Below, piece by piece: positions 26,110-33,328 of a stretch of 43,911 nt of DNA. This DNA comes from Actinophytocola sp. (GTDB lineage Bacteria; Actinomycetota; Actinomycetes; Mycobacteriales; Pseudonocardiaceae), in assembly GCA_009377395.1 (NCBI GenBank), contig WHUB01000032.1, forward strand, positions 1 to 43,911, in the 5' to 3' direction. The notes below the pieces were generated by a model that saw only the letters and a program-made list of their open reading frames with translations, did no database searches and had not been told where the DNA came from. Each line of letters opens with the position of its first letter. The stretch's first letter is position 1. The translations under genes were made by a program, and so were the position numbers.

Positions 26110-27087
26110 GTGCTGCGTTGGCGAGGACTGGGAGATCTGCCCGGAAACTGGGGCCGCTGTGTCGTCACGATCGGCGTGTTCGACGGCGTGCATCGCGGGC
26201 ATCAGGAGCTGATCCGGCGCACCGTCGAGGTCGCCAGGGAGCGCGGCCTGCCGAGCGTCGTGCTCACCTTCGACCCGCACCCCGCCGAGGTGTTGCGCCC
26301 GGGCAGTCATCCGGCGCAGCTGACCACGCTGCGCCGCAAGGCGGATCTGATCGACGAGCTCGGCGTCGACGTGTTCGCGGTGCTGCCGTTCACGCTGGAG
26401 CTGTCGAAGGTCACCGCGGACGAGTTCGTGCACGAGATCCTGGTCGACAAGCTGCACGCGGCCGTGGTGCTGGTGGGGGAGAACTTCACCTTCGGCGCGA
26501 AGGCGGCGGGCAACGTCGCGTTGCTGCGCGAGCTCGGCACCCGGTTCGGCTACGTCGTGCACGGCGCCGAGCTGCAAGGCGCGTCGGTCAAGGGCGGGCA
26601 CGCCGCGGGACAGACCGTGGAAGGCGAGATCACCTACTCATCGACGTACGTCCGGTCGTGCATCGACGCGGGCGACGTCGAGGCGGCCGCCGCCGCGCTC
26701 GGCAGGCCGCACCGGCTGGAGGGCATCATCGTGCGCGGCGACGGGCGTGGGGCGGATCTGGGATATCCGACCGCGAACCTGTCGATCCCGCGCTACGCCG
26801 CCGTGCCCGCCGACGGGGTGTACAGCTGCTGGTTCCGCAGCTCGGGACGGCAGGGTGAGCGGTTGCGCGCGGCGGTGTCGGTCGGCAGCAACCCGACGTT
26901 CTCCGGCCGGGAACGCAGCGTCGAAGCGTTCGTGCTCGACGTCGACGAGGACTTCTACGGCCAGCACGCCTCGCTCGACTTCGTGGCGCGGCTGCGCGAC
27001 ATGGTGCGGTACTCCTCTGTGGACGAACTGGTCGACCAGATCGGCGACGACGTCAAGCAAACGCGAGAGATCCTCGGGTCGGCATGA
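26110..27087 (+). CDS. ribF: Bifunctional riboflavin kinase / FAD synthetase
   Basis: RibF phosphorylates riboflavin to FMN and adenylates FMN to FAD. The 325-residue protein has the nucleotidyltransferase motif GVFDGVHRGHQELI at about residues 22-35 and the matching late YSSTYVR. The C-terminal kinase domain begins near residue 195 (GRPHRLEGIIVRGDGRGADLGYPTANL) and contains VGSNPTFSGRERSVEAFVLD. The GTG start gives a short N-terminal extension normal for actinobacteria. It lies 33 bp after truB. Confidence 0.97.
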   Translation: MLRWRGLGDLPGNWGRCVVTIGVFDGVHRGHQELIRRTVEVARERGLPSVVLTFDPHPAEVLRPGSHPAQLTTLRRKADLIDELGVDVFAVLPFTLELSKVTADEFVHEILVDKLHAAVVLVGENFTFGAKAAGNVALLRELGTRFGYVVHGAELQGASVKGGHAAGQTVEGEITYSSTYVRSCIDAGDVEAAAAALGRPHRLEGIIVRGDGRGADLGYPTANLSIPRYAAVPADGVYSCWFRSSGRQGERLRAAVSVGSNPTFSGRERSVEAFVLDVDEDFYGQHASLDFVARLRDMVRYSSVDELVDQIGDDVKQTREILGSA

Positions 27088-27188
27088 GTGCGTGTGCGAA
27101 CGGGTGAGGCATTTCCGCCCGGCGCACGCGCGGATGCGGCAAGATGCAGTATCTGGATAGTCGTCGCGGCCGACAGGGGAGTGCAGGC

Positions 27189-27671
27189 GTGGAAGACACC
27201 AACAGCATCCAGAAGAACATCGAGCTGCAGCGCCAGTGGTATGGGGAGCCGCTGGGTGACCGGGTCCGCAGGCTCGTGGTCGCGTTCGACGTCTCGCAGG
27301 CCTTCCTCGCCGACGTGCTCGGGATCAGCGCGCCGATGCTCAGCCAGGTGATGAGCGGCCGCCGGGCCAAGATCGGCAACCCGGCCGTGTTGGCGCGGCT
27401 GATCATGCTGGAACGCAAGATCCTCACGCCGGGCGTCGCCTCCGGCGACCAGGAGGCGATCGACGCCGCGATGCAGGACGTGAAGGAGTCGAACCCGACG
27501 GTCGGCCGCGACACCATGCCGATCCATCCCGGCATCGACGAGCAGACGCTGCTGGCCGCGCTGCGCGACATCGCCGAGAACGAGAACCTGGTCGACGCGG
27601 CTGCCCGGCTGGACGAGGACTTCCCGGCGATCGCCGATCTGCTCCGCAGGGCGGGCAAGAGCGCCACCTGA
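27189..27671 (+). CDS. Helix-turn-helix DNA-binding protein
   Basis: The 160-residue protein has an XRE/sigma-like HTH at about residues 30-62 (VAFDVSQAFLADVLGISAPMLSQVMSGRRAKIGNPAVLARL). A helical C-terminus of unknown role follows (EQTLLAALRDIAENENLVDAAARLDEDFPAIADLLRRA). GTG 27189 with GGGGA at 27176-27180 is the likely start; the frame also contains an ATG at 27144. It overlaps thpR by one base. Homologues sit beside ribF or rpsO in related actinobacteria, but the regulated genes are unknown. Confidence 0.85.
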   Translation: MEDTNSIQKNIELQRQWYGEPLGDRVRRLVVAFDVSQAFLADVLGISAPMLSQVMSGRRAKIGNPAVLARLIMLERKILTPGVASGDQEAIDAAMQDVKESNPTVGRDTMPIHPGIDEQTLLAALRDIAENENLVDAAARLDEDFPAIADLLRRAGKSAT

Positions 27672-28186
27672 TGCGCTTGTTCGCCGCGGTCGTCCCGCCG
27701 CCGGAGGTGCTCGACGCGCTGGACGATGAGTTGGACCGGCTGGGCGTGCGGTCCTTGCCGGTGCGCTGGTCCGGGCGTTCGCAGTGGCATCTGACGCTGG
27801 CGTTCTACGGCGAGGCCGAGCTGGCGGAGCGGACGCGGTTTCTGGCGGAGCGGGTGCGTGGGCATCCGTCGCTGCGGCTCCGGTTGGCCGGCGCGGGCAC
27901 CTTCTCCGGGGTGTTGTGGGCGGGTGTCGAGGGAGACGTCGATGCGATGGCGACATTGGCCGGTGCGCTGCGGGACCCTGCCGACGAGAAGCCGTTCCAT
28001 CCGCACCTCACGTTGGCCCGGTGGAAGCGCCGCTCGGCGCAGCGCCCCGCGCGCCGCGCCGCAGCCGCCCTGGCGGACTTCCGGAGCCCGCGCTGGCAGG
28101 CCGAGGAGGTCGTGCTGATGAGCAGCGTCCGCGACGACCAAGGATCGACCTACACGGTCGAGCACCGGGCGGAATTGGGGGCGTAG
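27671..28186 (+). CDS. thpR: RNA 2',3'-cyclic phosphodiesterase / 2'-5' RNA ligase (ThpR)
   Basis: This 2H phosphoesterase of 171 residues has the two catalytic HxT motifs, HLTL at residues 40-43 and HLTL at 112-115, and the family start LFAAVVPP. It hydrolyses 2',3'-cyclic phosphate ends of RNA and shows reversible 2'-5' ligase activity in homologues. ATG 27671 overlaps the TGA of the HTH gene by one base, so the two are coupled. Confidence 0.95.
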   Translation: MRLFAAVVPPPEVLDALDDELDRLGVRSLPVRWSGRSQWHLTLAFYGEAELAERTRFLAERVRGHPSLRLRLAGAGTFSGVLWAGVEGDVDAMATLAGALRDPADEKPFHPHLTLARWKRRSAQRPARRAAAALADFRSPRWQAEEVVLMSSVRDDQGSTYTVEHRAELGA

Positions 28187-28201
28187 GGGACAGTGTGGCG
28201 T

Positions 28202-28230
28202 TTTCGTTTTGTTCGTTTTTGCGGTAGGCT
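28202..28230 (+). promoter_or_regulatory. Leaderless promoter of the toxin-antitoxin operon
   Basis: The AT-rich stretch ending in TAGGCT (28225-28230) lies 6 nt before ATG 28237. TTTCGT at 28202-28207 is a possible -35 with a 17-bp gap. The T-rich composition contrasts with the surrounding DNA. Confidence 0.5.
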
Positions 28231-28236
28231 GTACCC

Positions 28237-28734
28237 ATGAGTTCCACTGGTCGAACGGTCATGCCTCCCGAGCAGCCTCAGCGCTTGCGCGAACTGCTTG
28301 GCGCACTCGGCACGAAACAGCATCGCCGTTCGCCGGCCCTGATCGCTCCTGACGGCACCGACATCGAGCTGCCGGAGGAGCTGCTCGAAGTATTGCGGGA
28401 GGTCGTGCAGGCGCTGTCGGACGGGCTTGCCATCACTGTCGCGCCCACCCACACGGTGCTCAGCACGAGCGAAGCCGCTGATCTACTCGGGGTATCTCGG
28501 CCCACACTTGTCCGCCTTCTCGAGGCGGGGGAAATTCCGTACGAGCAGCCCGCGCGGCACCGGAGAGTGCGGCTTGACGACCTGCTCGCTTATCAACAGC
28601 GCATGCGTCGTGCCAGGGCCGCAGGACTGGATGAGATGGTGCGCGAGGCTGAGGACGCCGGTCTGTATGACCTGCCGGAGGACGCCACGGTCGAGCGCTC
28701 TCCTGTGTCCGATGACCAGGATCGCCGACGCTGA
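28237..28734 (+). CDS. Antitoxin with excisionase-type (MerR-like) HTH
   Basis: The 165-residue protein has an excisionase-family HTH at about residues 73-120 (LSTSEAADLLGVSRPTLVRLLEAGEIPYEQPARHRRVRLDDLLAYQQRM), the form used by antitoxins paired with PIN-domain toxins. The N-terminus is helical and the C-terminus acidic (EAEDAGLYDLPEDATVE), suited to covering the toxin. The stop codon overlaps the PIN gene start by one base (TGATG at 28732-28736). It probably binds its own promoter just upstream. The pair lies in a lower-GC island and may have been acquired by transfer. Confidence 0.9.
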   Translation: MSSTGRTVMPPEQPQRLRELLGALGTKQHRRSPALIAPDGTDIELPEELLEVLREVVQALSDGLAITVAPTHTVLSTSEAADLLGVSRPTLVRLLEAGEIPYEQPARHRRVRLDDLLAYQQRMRRARAAGLDEMVREAEDAGLYDLPEDATVERSPVSDDQDRRR

Positions 28735-29212
28735 TGTTCAGAGCGGTGTTCGACACGTGCGTGTTGTTCAAACCGCTGCTGTGCGACACGTTGTTGAGCG
28801 TCGCCGAGGAAGGTCTGTATCAGCCCTTGTGGTCGGTTGACATTCTGACGGAACTACGCCGAAATCTCTTGGCGTACGGCATTGCAGAAGCGGCAGTGGA
28901 GCGCAGGATCGGCCACATGATGGATCACTTCCCAGCTCCACGCTCGACGGATACCAAGAACTTGTTCCTGCGATGACAAATGATCCGAAGGATCGGCATG
29001 TGCTCGCGGCGGCTGTACACGGTTCTGCGGAGTTGATCGTTACCGAGAACGTCCGAGACTTTCCGGCGGTTGCCGTGAAAGCGTACGACATCGAGGTCTC
29101 AACTCAGGACGAGTTCCTGTTGGACCAACTTGACCTGGCGCCGCGATGTGTGCACCACGCGCTGGTGCGGCAGACCTCGCGGTACCGGCCGGACACCACG
29201 GACTGTCGATGA
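28734..29212 (+). pseudogene. PIN-domain toxin gene split by a single-base frameshift
   Basis: Two overlapping frames together encode one VapC-like PIN ribonuclease of about 158 residues. The first (28734-28976) gives FDTCVLFKPLLCDTLLSV, with the first catalytic Asp, and DILTELRRN with Glu, then stops at ...TKNLFLR. The second (28973-29212) begins MTNDPKDRHVLAAAVHGSAELIVTENVRDFP, which holds the remaining acidic residues. In this family the join normally reads VPAMTNDPKDRHV, and the bases GTTCCTGCGATGACA encode exactly that in the second frame. One missing base near 28960-28965 therefore explains the break. Either the toxin is inactive, a sequencing error occurred, or a frameshift restores it. 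The ATGA overlap could allow the second part to be made separately. Confidence 0.85.
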
Positions 29213-29315
29213 CCTATTGATCGCGCTGGGACATGCCGGTAATGGATGTCCTGGCTTTGCCAGTCGGTGTCATGCTCAGCTATCCGGCGGATAGGCGGCT
29301 ACAGGATTCGCCCAG

Positions 29316-29792
29316 CTATGTCACGACCAGTTGCACCACAGCAGCCAATGCCGACACCGATGCAGCCAACGCGCCGATTACGGCGGACTGGCCACCGATT
29401 CCCGCGAACACCCGGCGGCACAGTTTGCTCCACGATGAGTTGTCCGCGGCCATCTTGATCTTTTGCCACTTGTGCTGGCGGATGGAGCAGCCCCGCAATA
29501 GGCCATAAGAGTTCTTCCGGCAATAGGTGCCGTCGCGGTTCTCGGCACAGCACCACATCGGTGCCTGGAACATCATGTAGACGACGGCCAATCCCGACAA
29601 CGCCGCCATGACCGACGGATCGAGTGTCAGACCGAACCACGCAAAGCCCACGAAGCCCAGTAACAGATACCCCCAGGCTCGATGAAACGCCTTCTCTGTC
29701 GAAGCTCGCATGAGCACTGAAAGTAGTATTTTCGCTACGGCTGGCAACAGGGCCAGCAGGAAAACGTGAGCCCCCACGGTGGGGTAGCTCAA
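29316..29792 (-). CDS. Cys-rich membrane protein of unknown function
   Basis: I do not recognise this 158-residue protein. It has membrane helices near residues 8-28 and about 42-80 (WGYLLLGFVGFAWFGLTL, VMAALSGLAVVYMMF), a soluble Cys-rich loop (MWCCAENRDGTYCRKNSYGLLRGCSIRQHKWQK) that could bind a metal, and a hydrophobic C-terminal helix (GALAASVSALAAVVQLVV). The frame opens at TTG 29792; GTG 29777 is an alternative. Its base composition is lower in GC than the neighbours, like the toxin-antitoxin pair beside it, so both may belong to one acquired island. The 103 bp to the toxin gene show nothing notable. Confidence 0.65.
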   Translation of the reverse strand: MSYPTVGAHVFLLALLPAVAKILLSVLMRASTEKAFHRAWGYLLLGFVGFAWFGLTLDPSVMAALSGLAVVYMMFQAPMWCCAENRDGTYCRKNSYGLLRGCSIRQHKWQKIKMAADNSSWSKLCRRVFAGIGGQSAVIGALAASVSALAAVVQLVVT

Positions 29793-29810
29793 TTGCCCGA
29801 GCCCGTGCGA

Positions 29811-30329
29811 TCACCCGGCCGAGCGGCGCCCGAGAATGCCCCGGATGAAAGCCGCTTGACCGGCGTGCTGCAGATCGTCGGCGATGACGCTGACCAGCCG
29901 CACGCCGAGCGTCACCGGCGGGTCCCACGACCGGTCGACGATCCGCGTCAGGTCCTCGTCGACGAGCGTGCCGACGTAGGCGATCGTCTGCTCGTGCACG
30001 GCGTCGTGGTAGTCGGTCAGTAGCTCACCCGACTCGACGCGCACCGCGGCGACGTCGTCGGGACTGTGACCGTATCCGGTGTCCTCCACGGTGAACGGCA
30101 GACCGAACCGATCCGCCCAGCCTTGCGCCGTCCACGCCTGCTCGGTGCTCGCGGCGTCGCAGACATGGTCGTCCTGGATCCGGGTCAGGTGCCAGACCAG
30201 CCAGGCGACCGAGTTGGCCCCGTCGTCGACCCGGTAGGCGAGCTCGTCGGGACTGAGGCCGTCGACCGCCTGCTGTACGGCGCCCTTGATCCTGCCGAAC
30301 GCGTCGGTGAGCAACTCCGCACTGGCCAT
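29811..30329 (-). CDS. DinB-like / DUF664 family protein
   Basis: The 172-residue protein has a DinB-type four-helix bundle. Candidate metal ligands are the histidines in VWHLTRIQDDH and in DDLQHAGQAAFIRGI near the C-terminus. Members include mycothiol-dependent transferases and many uncharacterised proteins, so a detoxification role is plausible. The frame is open far upstream, but ATG 30327-30329 gives the family-typical N-terminus ASAELLTDAFGRIKGAVQQAVDGL. Confidence 0.85.
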   Translation of the reverse strand: MASAELLTDAFGRIKGAVQQAVDGLSPDELAYRVDDGANSVAWLVWHLTRIQDDHVCDAASTEQAWTAQGWADRFGLPFTVEDTGYGHSPDDVAAVRVESGELLTDYHDAVHEQTIAYVGTLVDEDLTRIVDRSWDPPVTLGVRLVSVIADDLQHAGQAAFIRGILGRRSAG

Positions 30330-30358
30330 CGGGTCCGAGACTACCCCCCGTGGCGGCG

Positions 30359-30976
30359 TCAGATCCGCCGGGCGCGGGCGAGCCAGGCGAGCATGTCGGC
30401 GGGCTCGCCTGCCGGCAGGTCGAGTCGTGCCGCGTCCTCGCGGCCGACGATGACCCGGTATCGGCTTGGCCGCAGCTCTTCCAGCTCCCAGCCGTCCCGG
30501 AACCCATCGCGGATCGCCGTCTCGCTGATCTGCGGGCCAAGGCCGGGCTCGGCGTCGGACAGCGCGAGCACGTGCACCCGGCCGCCGGGCCTCGTGGCGG
30601 CGTGCAGGCTTCGCGTGTACGCGAGGCGGTCGGCGGGCTCGAAGACGTGGAACAGCGCGCTGTCGACAACCGTGTCGTAGCGCGGCTCGTCGCCGAGGTC
30701 CATCGCGTCGGCGACGTCGAACCGGGCGTCGACCCGGTGTTGTTCGGCGTTCGCACGGGCCTGCTCGATCGCGCGGGACGAGAAGTCGATGCCGCGCACG
30801 TCGTAGCCCCGCCGGGCCAGGTAGATCGTGTGCTCCCCGGTGCCGCACCCAGGATCGAGCACGGCGCCACGGATCCAGCCGTCCCGTTCCAGGTCGATGA
30901 TCGTCGGCTGCGGCTCGCCGATGATCCACGGTCCTGACTGGGATTCGTACGCGGAGTCGAACAAAGAACGGGTCAT
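30359..30976 (-). CDS. Class I SAM-dependent methyltransferase
   Basis: The 205-residue protein has motif I VLDPGCGTGEHTIYLARRGYDVRGIDFS at about residues 41-68 and later VVDSALFHVFEP and RPGGRVHVLALSD. This is the small-molecule or resistance-type methyltransferase fold of the UbiE/TehB kind. ATG 30974-30976 is 6 nt behind a -10, and a MerR-type operator fills the promoter spacer. The gene should thus be induced by a chemical signal through a MerR-family activator, none of which is encoded in the window. Confidence 0.88.
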   Translation of the reverse strand: MTRSLFDSAYESQSGPWIIGEPQPTIIDLERDGWIRGAVLDPGCGTGEHTIYLARRGYDVRGIDFSSRAIEQARANAEQHRVDARFDVADAMDLGDEPRYDTVVDSALFHVFEPADRLAYTRSLHAATRPGGRVHVLALSDAEPGLGPQISETAIRDGFRDGWELEELRPSRYRVIVGREDAARLDLPAGEPADMLAWLARARRI

Positions 30977-30982
30977 GGACAC

Positions 30983-31013
30983 AGTCTCGGACCTCGAGTG
31001 CACTCGAGGTCAA
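30983..31013 (-). promoter_or_regulatory. MerR/SoxR-type operator-promoter
   Basis: On the minus strand TTGACC (31008-31013) and GAGACT (30983-30988) are separated by 19 bp. A perfect 22-bp palindrome (30990-31011; half-site ACCTCGAGTG followed by its inverse) occupies the spacer. The over-long 19-bp spacing with a central dyad is the hallmark of promoters activated by MerR-family proteins. The half-site resembles the SoxR box CCTCAAGT. The -10 ends 6 nt before the ATG, so the transcript is leaderless. Confidence 0.8.
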
Positions 31014-31025
31014 GGGGCAGTCGCC

Positions 31026-31415
31026 TCACCCGTGGTGTTGGGCGATCTGGATGAGGTTGCCGCAGGTGTCGTCCAGCACGGCGGTGGTGACCGGCCCCAT
31101 GGCGACGGGCTGCTGGGTGAAGGTGACGCCGAGGCCGCGCAGTCGCTCGAACTCCGCCTGGACGTCGTCGACGGCGAAGCTGGTGTACGGGATGCCGTCG
31201 TCGACGAGCGCCTGCTTGAACGGCTTGGCGGCGGGATGCGCGTCGGGCTCGAGCAACAGCTCGGTGCCGTCGGGGTCGTCGGGCGACACCACGGTCAGCC
31301 AGCGATGCTCGCCGACCGGGACCTCGGTCTTCTTCTGGAAGCCGAGCACCTCGGTGTAGAACCGCAGCGCCTTGTCCTGGTCGTCCACGAGCACGCTGGT
31401 CAGGTTGATTCTCAT
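31026..31415 (-). CDS. Glyoxalase/VOC family protein
   Basis: The 129-residue protein is a single-chain vicinal oxygen chelate protein with two beta-alpha-beta-beta-beta units (INLTSVLVDDQDKALRFYTEVLGF and FAVDDVQAEFERLRGLGVTF...CGNLIQIAQ). Members of this branch often lie next to an ArsR regulator, and the substrate is not known. ATG 31413-31415 overlaps the ArsR stop codon by four bases (ATGA read on the minus strand), so the pair is one operon controlled by the ArsR protein. Confidence 0.92.
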   Translation of the reverse strand: MRINLTSVLVDDQDKALRFYTEVLGFQKKTEVPVGEHRWLTVVSPDDPDGTELLLEPDAHPAAKPFKQALVDDGIPYTSFAVDDVQAEFERLRGLGVTFTQQPVAMGPVTTAVLDDTCGNLIQIAQHHG

Positions 31416-31699
31416 CGGTCTCCCCTCCGGTTGGGCGTCAGCCACCGGTCGACGATCGGTTCGAGCGGCGTGACGTCGAGGTAGTGGTACTTGTAGCGGC
31501 CCTCGCGCCGGGTCGTGACGAGCCCGGCGGCTTCGAGCAGGTCGAGGTGTTGCGAGATCGCCTGCCGCGACGACCCGAGCTGGTGTTTAGTCGCCAGCCG
31601 CGCGCAGATCTCGAACAGGGTCTGTCCGTTCCGTTCGGTGAGCTCGTCCAAGATCGCCCTGCGGGTGGTGTCCGCCAGCGCCTTGAAGACGTCGCTCAC
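31412..31699 (-). CDS. ArsR-family winged-helix repressor
   Basis: The 95-residue repressor begins MSDVFKALADTTRRAILDELTERNGQTLFEIC, the usual start of this branch, and contains the recognition helix region SSRQAISQHLDLLEAAGLVTTRREGRYKYHYLD. No metal-binding Cys pair of the ArsR/CadC type is seen, so the signal is probably not a metal. I choose GTG 31699 and not the upstream TTG 31717 or GTG 31708: it gives the conserved N-terminus and lies 7 nt behind a TATTGT hexamer, a leaderless layout. It should repress itself and the VOC gene from the palindrome at 31712-31731. Confidence 0.9.
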   Translation of the reverse strand: MSDVFKALADTTRRAILDELTERNGQTLFEICARLATKHQLGSSRQAISQHLDLLEAAGLVTTRREGRYKYHYLDVTPLEPIVDRWLTPNRRGDR

Positions 31700-31706
31700 A
31701 TCCGAC

Positions 31707-31736
31707 ACAATAGGCAAGTGACAACTTGCCTGTCAG
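31707..31736 (-). promoter_or_regulatory. ArsR promoter with palindromic operator
   Basis: AGGCAAGT (31712-31719) and ACTTGCCT (31724-31731) form a perfect 8-bp inverted repeat with a 4-bp spacer. It fills the gap between CTGACA (31731-31736) and TATTGT (31707-31712) read on the minus strand. Repressor bound here would cover the whole promoter. Confidence 0.75.
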
Positions 31737-32608
31737 CTGGGTCGTGACGGCGCGACCGCCGCGACCTTGACCTGCGCGTCGTGCTCGTCGATGGTGTGCA
31801 CCTTGGCGGTGGCGACCTGACCGTCGCCCGCCCGAAGGATCGTCAGCCCGTCCTCGGCGATCCGGTCGATGCGCAGTGGCTCGCTGTGCCCATAGCCCAG
31901 TTTGGACAGTGCCTCCCGCGCCGTCCACACCCGAAGCCGTGCCAGCGCCGGGTCCTCGCCGAGCTTGTCGGCCAGCAGCTCGGCGACCGGATGGTCGTGC
32001 ACATCGCACGGCACCGCGCCCGCGTGCGCCGGGATCGCGGGCACCGACTCCCAGTCGATCCCGATCGGATCCTCCGCCACGCCGAGCAACAGCGTGTCGT
32101 GGGCGTAGCTCGCGCTGGCGTGCGGCCCGTCGTGACCCGCGACGGTCTCGGTGAGCTGTTGCAGCACCCTGGTCGCCGCGCCGAACGTCCGCCGCCCCGG
32201 CGCGGTCACCAACTCGACGCGCTCGTGCAGTCCGCATTCGACCAGTCGCCGTGAGAGCCACGGCCCCACCAGCCGTGCCGGCAGCGTGCCGTCGCGCTGC
32301 GGCGGCGTGGTGGCCCGCAGCCGCAGTCCCTCCCACCGGGCGACCGCCGCCCCGTCGGGTTCGCTGAGCACGACGTCGAACACGTAGTCGTCGGCGGTGT
32401 GTGACACCTCGACGGCGTCCAGTCGCAACACGCCCGCCGGGTCCCGCCACACCGGCTGCCGGTCGACGCCGACCGGCAGCGCACGCCGGTGCGGCACGCA
32501 GCCGAGCAGGACGTGCAGCATCGCGTCATGGGCGGAGCCCTGCTCGACGCGCAGCCAGGCGCGAACGCGGAACGCGGACAGCAGGTCGTAGCGCAGCAGT
32601 AGTGCCAC
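31733..32608 (-). CDS. Hot-dog dehydratase-like / phosphopantetheinyl transferase didomain protein
   Basis: The 291-residue protein joins two parts. The first half has a polyketide-synthase dehydratase-like hot-dog pattern (LDAVEVSHTADDYVFDVVLSEPDGAAVARWEGLRLR). The second is a 4'-phosphopantetheinyl transferase domain with GIDWES (Mg-binding Asp/Glu) and WTAREALSKLGYG, the W..xEA..K motif. This DH-PPTase order is that of the C-terminus of iterative enediyne-type polyketide synthases, but here it stands alone. It may activate acyl-carrier proteins of a synthase encoded elsewhere. GTG 32608, behind GAGAG, is the best start; the longer upstream frame lacks family features. It diverges from rpsO. 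Confidence 0.7.
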   Translation of the reverse strand: MALLLRYDLLSAFRVRAWLRVEQGSAHDAMLHVLLGCVPHRRALPVGVDRQPVWRDPAGVLRLDAVEVSHTADDYVFDVVLSEPDGAAVARWEGLRLRATTPPQRDGTLPARLVGPWLSRRLVECGLHERVELVTAPGRRTFGAATRVLQQLTETVAGHDGPHASASYAHDTLLLGVAEDPIGIDWESVPAIPAHAGAVPCDVHDHPVAELLADKLGEDPALARLRVWTAREALSKLGYGHSEPLRIDRIAEDGLTILRAGDGQVATAKVHTIDEHDAQVKVAAVAPSRPS

Positions 32609-32834
32609 CTCTCGATCTCTCTTGCGTTGGCAAGCGGTCGGTTGCCCGTGTATTAGGCAGTATTCCGAGCCGCGTTCGCGACTCGGGAGCCAAAGTTCAC
32701 TGACCTGTGCGAACCCGGCCTGGCCGCCGTGCGGACGAAGCCCCCTGATACGCTGAGTTACCGAGTCCGGCTGCGGTCCGTGGCGGCCGGGACTGACGCT
32801 CCAGAACACGGCACCTATCCACAAGGAGAGACGA

Positions 32835-33104
32835 GTGGCGCTGACCACCGAACAGAAGAAGGAAATCCTGTCCGACTACGGCTTGCACGAGACGGACACG
32901 GGATCCCCCGAAGCGCAGGTCGCTCTGCTGACCACCCGCATCATCGGTCTGACCGAGCACCTCAAGGAGCACAAGCACGACCACCACTCTCGGCGTGGTC
33001 TGTTGCTGCTGGTCGGCCGTCGCCGCCGGCTGCTCGACTACGTCAAGAAGGTCGACATCACGCGATACCGGACGTTGATCCAACGCCTCGGCCTCCGTCG
33101 ATGA
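32835..33104 (+). CDS. rpsO: 30S ribosomal protein S15
   Basis: This is ribosomal protein S15 with 89 residues, a primary 16S rRNA binder. The signature region [40 protein letters not shown] is intact. GTG 32835 follows AAGGAGAG (32823-32830). In the 226 bp upstream shared with the divergent didomain gene, a TACGCT at about 32751-32756 may be the -10. rpsO-pnp order is conserved; a hairpin separates the two genes. Confidence 0.98.
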   Translation: MALTTEQKKEILSDYGLHETDTGSPEAQVALLTTRIIGLTEHLKEHKHDHHSRRGLLLLVGRRRRLLDYVKKVDITRYRTLIQRLGLRR

Positions 33105-33107
33105 CAC

Positions 33108-33144
33108 ACTGAAGGGGAGCACCCGCCGGGTGCTCCCCTTCAGT
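33108..33144. terminator. Strong hairpin between rpsO and pnp
   Basis: A perfect 17-bp stem (33108-33124 with 33128-33144, core GAAGGGGAGCACCC) closes a 3-nt GCC loop 4 bp after the rpsO stop codon. No U tract follows. It may end most rpsO transcripts or be the RNase III processing site known between rpsO and pnp in other bacteria. Confidence 0.85.
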
Positions 33145-33194
33145 ACAAGAGAACGCAGGACACGCGCGAGCCGTGCTCGAGGACACGGAAGCCG

Positions 33195-33232
33195 GTCCTC
33201 GGTAGTGGTTCCCGGGCAGAACTCCCGAGGAC
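33195..33232 (+). promoter_or_regulatory. Hairpin in the pnp leader
   Basis: GTCCTCGG (33195-33202) pairs with CCGAGGAC (33225-33232), with an inner GTTC/GAAC stem. A second small hairpin, CCACCT/AGGTGG, follows at 33269-33284. They lie in the 184-bp leader before pnp. In E. coli, polynucleotide phosphorylase controls its own mRNA after RNase III cuts a leader hairpin; a comparable role here is an inference. Confidence 0.45.
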
Positions 33233-33328
33233 TTCGATCGATGACCGGCCTCGTCACTTGGGCGTGCTCCACCTAGGGAGGTGGGGTGCCCGCGCGGTCT
33301 GAAACGCAGACGAGGAGAAACACCCACA

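Noticed and set aside
29233..29508. Plus-strand frame of 91 codons after the PIN toxin
   Set aside because: It overlaps the minus-strand membrane protein, has no start signal and encodes no recognisable pattern.
32609..32848. N-terminal extension of the didomain protein up to 32848
   Set aside because: It would overlap the start of rpsO and contains no family-like sequence. GTG 32608 with GAGAG before it is the better start.
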